DNA from: CAZHOV01 sp964534315
GTDB taxonomy: Bacteria; Bacteroidota; Bacteroidia; Chitinophagales; Saprospiraceae
Assembly: GCA_964534315.1 (NCBI GenBank)
Contig: CAZHOV010000209.1
Coordinates: 1-8,736 of the forward strand
Length of the DNA: 8,736 bases
Direction: 5' to 3'
Below, in pieces: positions 5,522-8,736 of the stretch; position 1 is the first letter of the stretch, and each line of letters opens with the position of its first letter. A program made the translations under genes and the position numbers. The notes under the pieces were generated by a model. The model saw only the letters and a program-made list of their open reading frames with translations. It was not told the DNA's origin and did not search any database.

Positions 5522-7630
5522 ATGAAATATTTCCTCCAAGTCGTTACACTTATTTCATTTTCCCTCATTTCCTGCAAAACCACCGAACAACAAAAGGAAA
5601 GTAAAGCCAACCACCTCGTCAACGAAAGCAGCCCTTATCTTTTACAGCATGCCTACAATCCAGTCGATTGGTATCCGTGGGGAGAAGAAGCCCTCCAAAA
5701 AGCGCAGGAAGAAGATAAACTACTGATCATCAGCATTGGCTATTCAGCCTGCCACTGGTGTCATGTAATGGAACATGAATCTTTTGAAGATACTACCGTT
5801 GCCCGAATCATGAACGAGCATTTTGTTGCCATCAAAGTAGATAGGGAAGAACGACCCGACGTGGATGACGTCTACATGACAGCCTGTCACCTCACTACCG
5901 GCGGCAGTTGCGGCTGGCCCCTCAACGCCTTTGCCCTTCCCAACGGACAGCCCTTCTGGGCAGGTACTTATTTCCCCAAAGACCAGTGGACCAATATCCT
6001 TAACGAATTTATCAAAATGAAGGAAGAGGACAGAGATAAGATTGCCTACTATGCCGCCCAGGTCACCCAGGGCATTCAGGAATCCGACCAACTCACCCAA
6101 AAGGTCACAGGCACCCTTTCGTTTGAAGAAGAAGCCCTTTTACCTGTCATCAATCAGTTTCTGGGCACCATCGATTTTCAAAAGGGGGGAAGAGCCGGGA
6201 GCCCCAAGTTTCCTATGCCCAACAACTATCAATTTTTACTTGCCGCCAGCCAAATGTTTAATAACAGTAAAGCACTTGAAGCCGTTAATATCACCCTCAC
6301 CGAGATGGCCAAAGGCGGCATCTACGATCACCTCGGCGGAGGATTCGCCCGCTATGCTGTCGATGAAAGCTGGGTGGTTCCACACTTCGAAAAAATGTTA
6401 TACGACAACGGCCAATTAGTCAGCCTCTATGCAAAAGCTTTCCAGGTGACCAAAAATCCGTTGTATAAGGATATTACCCAACAAACCCTGACTTTTATCG
6501 AACGAGAACTGACTGATCCGGAAGGCGGATTCTACTCTTCCCTCGATGCAGATAGTGAAGGCGAAGAAGGAAAATTTTATGTTTGGAAAAAATCAGAGAT
6601 CGAAGAAATCCTTCAAGATGAATTGCTCATTCAGCGCTTCTGCGATTATTATGAAATAACTGAAGATGGCAATTGGGAAGCGGAAAAGAATATCCTCTAC
6701 CGGAGAAAATCGCCAGAAGAAATTGCTCAACAATCTAATATAACCTTAGAGGAACTACACCAACAAATCAATACGGCAAAGGTGGCTCTTTTTGAAGCCC
6801 GCTCCAAAAGAATACGACCGGGATTAGATGACAAGATCTTAACCTCGTGGAATGGCCTGATGCTCAAGGGGTATGTTGATGGTTACTACGCTTTCGGTAA
6901 TCCGGCATATCTGGAAGCTGCTTTAAAAAATGGCAAATTCATTATTGATAATATGCTTCAAAAGGACGGTCGGCTTTTACGCAATTATAAGGACGGCAAG
7001 GCCGTTATCAATGGCTTTCTGGATGATTACGGCACAACTATTCAAGCCTTCATAGCCCTTTACCAAGCCACCTTTGACCAACAATGGCTAGACAGAGCTC
7101 AGCAATTGGCCGACTACACCATAGCCCATTTCTATGATGATGAATCCGCCATGTTTAACTACACCTCCGATATCGATCCCCCGCTAATCGCCAAAAATAT
7201 GGAGATCACTGACAATGTGATCCCAAGCTCCAACTCTATTATGGCTAATAATCTGCATCAGCTAGGTCTTTTCTTTTACAACCAGGACTACCTGGACAAG
7301 GCCAAACAAATGCTGCAAAACCTGCAGGAATCAGTATTAACCAGCAAACAACCCGGCTTTTATTCCAACTGGTGTAACTTATACCTACAACTCACTCGCC
7401 CCACTTATGAAGTGGCTATCGTAGGAGAAAATTATGAACCATTGAGAAAGTCAATGCTCCGGAACTATCATCCCAATGCGATCTTACTGGGAGGAGCAAA
7501 GGAAGGAACCCTCGAACTGCTGGAAAACAAACTGACAGAAGGCGAAACCCGCATCTATGTCTGCCAAAATAAAGTCTGTAAATTACCCGTGACAGAAGTG
7601 GAAAAAGCTCTAGACTTGATGGAAAAGTAG
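5522..7630 (+). CDS. DUF255/YyaL-family thioredoxin-domain lipoprotein (SSP411/SPATA20-like)
   Basis: The product has 702 residues. I start at the ATG at 5522, not the in-frame ATG at 5480, because residues 1-18 (MKYFLQVVTLISFSLISC) then form a lipoprotein signal peptide with lipobox LISC and Cys18; the longer form would place 14 extra residues before it and start inside a 21-bp repeat. Residues 30-155 are the DUF255 thioredoxin-like domain. It contains NESSPYLLQHAYNPVDWYPW, the CHWC redox pair at Cys77 and Cys80 in SACHWCHVMEHESF, VDREERPDVD, and GWPLNAFALPNGQPFWAGTY. From about residue 200 to the end lies an (alpha/alpha)6-barrel, six-hairpin-glycosidase-like domain with GSPKFP, GGIYDHLGGGFARYAVD, WVVPHFEKMLYDNGQL and LTSWNGLM. 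The total length is typical for the family. Its function is unproven; a periplasmic redox or sugar-related role is inferred from the domains. It is convergent with the four-helix-bundle gene. Confidence 0.93.
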   Translation: MKYFLQVVTLISFSLISCKTTEQQKESKANHLVNESSPYLLQHAYNPVDWYPWGEEALQKAQEEDKLLIISIGYSACHWCHVMEHESFEDTTVARIMNEHFVAIKVDREERPDVDDVYMTACHLTTGGSCGWPLNAFALPNGQPFWAGTYFPKDQWTNILNEFIKMKEEDRDKIAYYAAQVTQGIQESDQLTQKVTGTLSFEEEALLPVINQFLGTIDFQKGGRAGSPKFPMPNNYQFLLAASQMFNNSKALEAVNITLTEMAKGGIYDHLGGGFARYAVDESWVVPHFEKMLYDNGQLVSLYAKAFQVTKNPLYKDITQQTLTFIERELTDPEGGFYSSLDADSEGEEGKFYVWKKSEIEEILQDELLIQRFCDYYEITEDGNWEAEKNILYRRKSPEEIAQQSNITLEELHQQINTAKVALFEARSKRIRPGLDDKILTSWNGLMLKGYVDGYYAFGNPAYLEAALKNGKFIIDNMLQKDGRLLRNYKDGKAVINGFLDDYGTTIQAFIALYQATFDQQWLDRAQQLADYTIAHFYDDESAMFNYTSDIDPPLIAKNMEITDNVIPSSNSIMANNLHQLGLFFYNQDYLDKAKQMLQNLQESVLTSKQPGFYSNWCNLYLQLTRPTYEVAIVGENYEPLRKSMLRNYHPNAILLGGAKEGTLELLENKLTEGETRIYVCQNKVCKLPVTEVEKALDLMEK

Positions 7631-7927
7631 GAATATTGGAAGGTTGGAAAGTAGGAAAGTAGGAAAGTAGGAATGTAGGAATGTAGGAATGTAGGAATGT
7701 AGGAATGTAGGAAAATTGGAATATTGGAAAGTAGGAAAATAGGAAAGTTGGAAAGTGGGAAAGTGGGAATGTTGGAAAGTGGGAAAGTGGGAAAATAGGA
7801 ATGTTGGAAAGTGGGAAAGTGGGAATATTGGAATAGTGGGAAAGTGGGAATAGTGGAATAGTGGAATAGTGGAATAGTGGAAGGTTGGAAAGTAGGAAAA
7901 TAGGAAAGTAGGAAAGTTGGAAGGTTA
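7631..7927. repeat. Array of about 37 eight-base purine-rich units (GAAAGTAG family)
   Basis: The tract resolves into eight-base units without gaps: GAAAGTAG, GAATGTAG (five in a row, 7671-7710), GAAAGTGG, GAATGTTG, GAATATTG, GAATAGTG (three in a row, 7856-7879), GAAGGTTG and GAAAATAG. The only length change is a nine-base unit at 7831-7839. Positions 1-3 are always GAA and position 8 is almost always G. The first unit begins on the base after the lipoprotein stop codon, and the last (GAAGGTTA, 7920-7927) contains the reverse complement of the stop codon of the opposing gene. Local homogenised runs point to slippage or unequal exchange. TAG occurs in many units, so it is not coding. No hairpin terminator is visible between these convergent genes. 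Confidence 0.9.
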
Positions 7928-8281
7928 TTTAAGATTTTTCAGGACATTTCTACGAGTGATAATAAAAATTGATGAAAGTTCATAAGCTTCTTGCATGACA
8001 GGAGCTAATTTTGCTTCATGGACCAATTTTTCATCTTGTAAAAATTCTAACCAAAAATAGCATTCATCAGATTCTTCAATCACAATACTTATTTTGGCAA
8101 CAAACATTTTCTTCGATTGTGCTAAATTGGCTGCTCTGTAATTTGCAGCTACAGATGTCGATGCCCTGATAAGCTGTCTGCTAATATGTTGCGCCAAATA
8201 ATTTTTAGGAAGAATGCCGCATAGTTTAATACAATCATGAGCAAATTGCTTAGTCCTATCCTTTAATTGGGTATTTATCAT
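7925..8281 (-). CDS. Four-helix-bundle protein of the S23 / 23S rRNA intervening-sequence (IVP) family
   Basis: The product has 118 residues, typical for the TIGR02436 family. It shows the family signature closely: RTKQFAHDCIKL (9-20) in helix 1; ISRQLIRASTSVAANYRAANLAQS (33-56) in helix 2; FVAKISIVIEESDECYFWLEFL (60-81) in helix 3; and a last helix from about 88 to 112. No signal peptide or membrane segment is present. Founding members are encoded in intervening sequences inside 23S rRNA genes of spirochaetes and Coxiella, and the fold is shared with Avd proteins of diversity-generating retroelements; most stand-alone copies in Bacteroidota have no assigned function. Unlike the other genes here, AAAGGA lies five bases before the ATG. 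The gene is flanked by two low-complexity arrays of opposite orientation, and its stop codon lies in the last unit of one of them. Confidence 0.93.
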   Translation of the reverse strand: MINTQLKDRTKQFAHDCIKLCGILPKNYLAQHISRQLIRASTSVAANYRAANLAQSKKMFVAKISIVIEESDECYFWLEFLQDEKLVHEAKLAPVMQEAYELSSIFIITRRNVLKNLK

Positions 8282-8440
8282 TAGGTCCTTTTATTATAAA
8301 GTACCTTGAGAAACAAAAAGGTAACAAAAAAACAACTATTTTTTTATCCCCTATTCCCCTAACTATTGGTTTTGCCCCACCATTGAAATGGTAGGTTGAT
8401 AATTGTGTTGTTGCCAGGTAGGTTTCATCTTTAGTCAAGT
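8282..8440. other. Leader region of the four-helix-bundle gene
   Basis: This AT-rich spacer separates the gene from the right-hand array. On the minus strand TATAATA and then AAAAGGA precede the start codon; AAAGGA is a plausible ribosome binding site. TACCTTTT (8316-8323) resembles a Bacteroidota -7 box imperfectly and lacks a well-placed -33 element. A small hairpin ACCATT-GA-AATGGT lies at 8379-8392. The 60-codon minus frame across 8256-8438 shows no recognisable protein features, so I do not call it. Confidence 0.45.
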
Positions 8441-8736
8441 TTTTCCTACTTCCCTTTTTTTCCTAATTTCCAATATTCCCTATTTCTCCTATTTTTCCTA
8501 ATTTCCTAATTTCCCTATTTTCCTAATTTCCAATATTCCCTATTTCCTACTTCTCCTATTTTCCCTTTTTCCTTTTTTCCTAATTTCCAATTTTCCCTAT
8601 TTCCTACTTCTCCAATTTTCCCTAATTTCCAATTTTCCCTTTTTCCTACTTCTCCTATTTTCCAATTTTCCCTTTTCCCTTTTTCCTAATTTCCAATATT
8701 CCCTATTTCCTACTTCTCCTATTTTCCCTTTTTCCT
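8441..8736. repeat. Pyrimidine-rich low-complexity array with 42-64-base higher-order repeats, continuing past the window
   Basis: The plus strand is almost all C and T with scattered A, built from short units such as TTTCCTAA, TTTCCAAT, ATTCCCTA and TTCTCCTA. On the minus strand these read as GGAAA-type purine units, so the tract belongs to the same general family as 7631-7927 but inverted. A longer block starting TCCTAATTTCCAAT recurs at 8461, 8521, 8578, 8620 (first base changed) and 8684. The copy at 8521-8573 is identical over 53 bases to 8684-8736, where the window ends. Unit length is less regular than in the left array. No gene is seen. Confidence 0.88.

Noticed and set aside
5744..6419. 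Minus frame 5744-6100 and plus frame 6042-6419
   Set aside because: Both overlap the well-supported DUF255 gene in other frames and show no protein features.
7925..8281. Accessory (Avd) gene of a diversity-generating retroelement
   Set aside because: The fold is related, but there is no reverse transcriptase, no template/variable repeat pair with adenine-biased differences, and the protein matches the S23/IVP signature better.
8256..8438. Minus-strand 60-codon frame upstream of the four-helix-bundle gene
   Set aside because: It overlaps the start of that gene in another frame, has no recognisable motif and lies in its AT-rich leader.
7631..8736. CRISPR array
   Set aside because: The repeats are contiguous short units of eight or so bases without unique spacers, and no cas gene is present.

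Overview
The window looks like a chromosomal segment of a free-living Bacteroidota, most likely in or near the Saprospiraceae (Lewinella/Haliscomenobacter type). This is inferred from gene content: a very large secreted parallel beta-helix protein with PKD-like modules, a DUF255 lipoprotein, a four-helix-bundle (S23/IVP-type) gene, A-rich leaders with weak Shine-Dalgarno signals, and intergenic DNA crowded with hairpins and low-complexity arrays. No rRNA, tRNA, transposase, reverse transcriptase or CRISPR array is visible.

Layout. Positions 1-4240 (minus strand) hold one open reading frame of at least 1413 codons. It starts at 4240 and runs off the left edge, so its C-terminus is missing. It has a signal peptide, three beta-helix units of about 362 residues (the last two clearly an in-gene duplication), PKD/Ig-like domains, and the start of another module. 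Positions 4241-4582 are an AT-rich gap with a perfect (AC)5 run touching the start codon and an isolated inverted repeat. Positions 4583-5053 (minus) encode a small YkuK/DUF458 RNase H-like protein. Positions 5054-5521 form a divergent intergenic region containing two families of short hairpin repeats and a 21-bp direct repeat. Positions 5522-7630 (plus) encode a DUF255/YyaL-type thioredoxin-domain protein that begins with a lipoprotein signal. Positions 7631-7927 are an array of about 37 eight-base purine-rich units that fills the space between two convergent stop codons exactly. Positions 7925-8281 (minus) encode the four-helix-bundle protein. Positions 8441-8736 are a second, pyrimidine-rich array in the opposite orientation that continues past the window.

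The genes do not look like one pathway or operon; they are separate transcription units divided by repeat-rich spacers. The most unusual structure is at the right end. The four-helix-bundle gene is framed by two long, mutually complementary low-complexity arrays, so the locus has the layout of a gene in the loop of a very long imperfect stem. The second notable structure is the hairpin cluster at 5173-5400, where two copies of one hairpin keep the same loop while their stems differ by paired changes.
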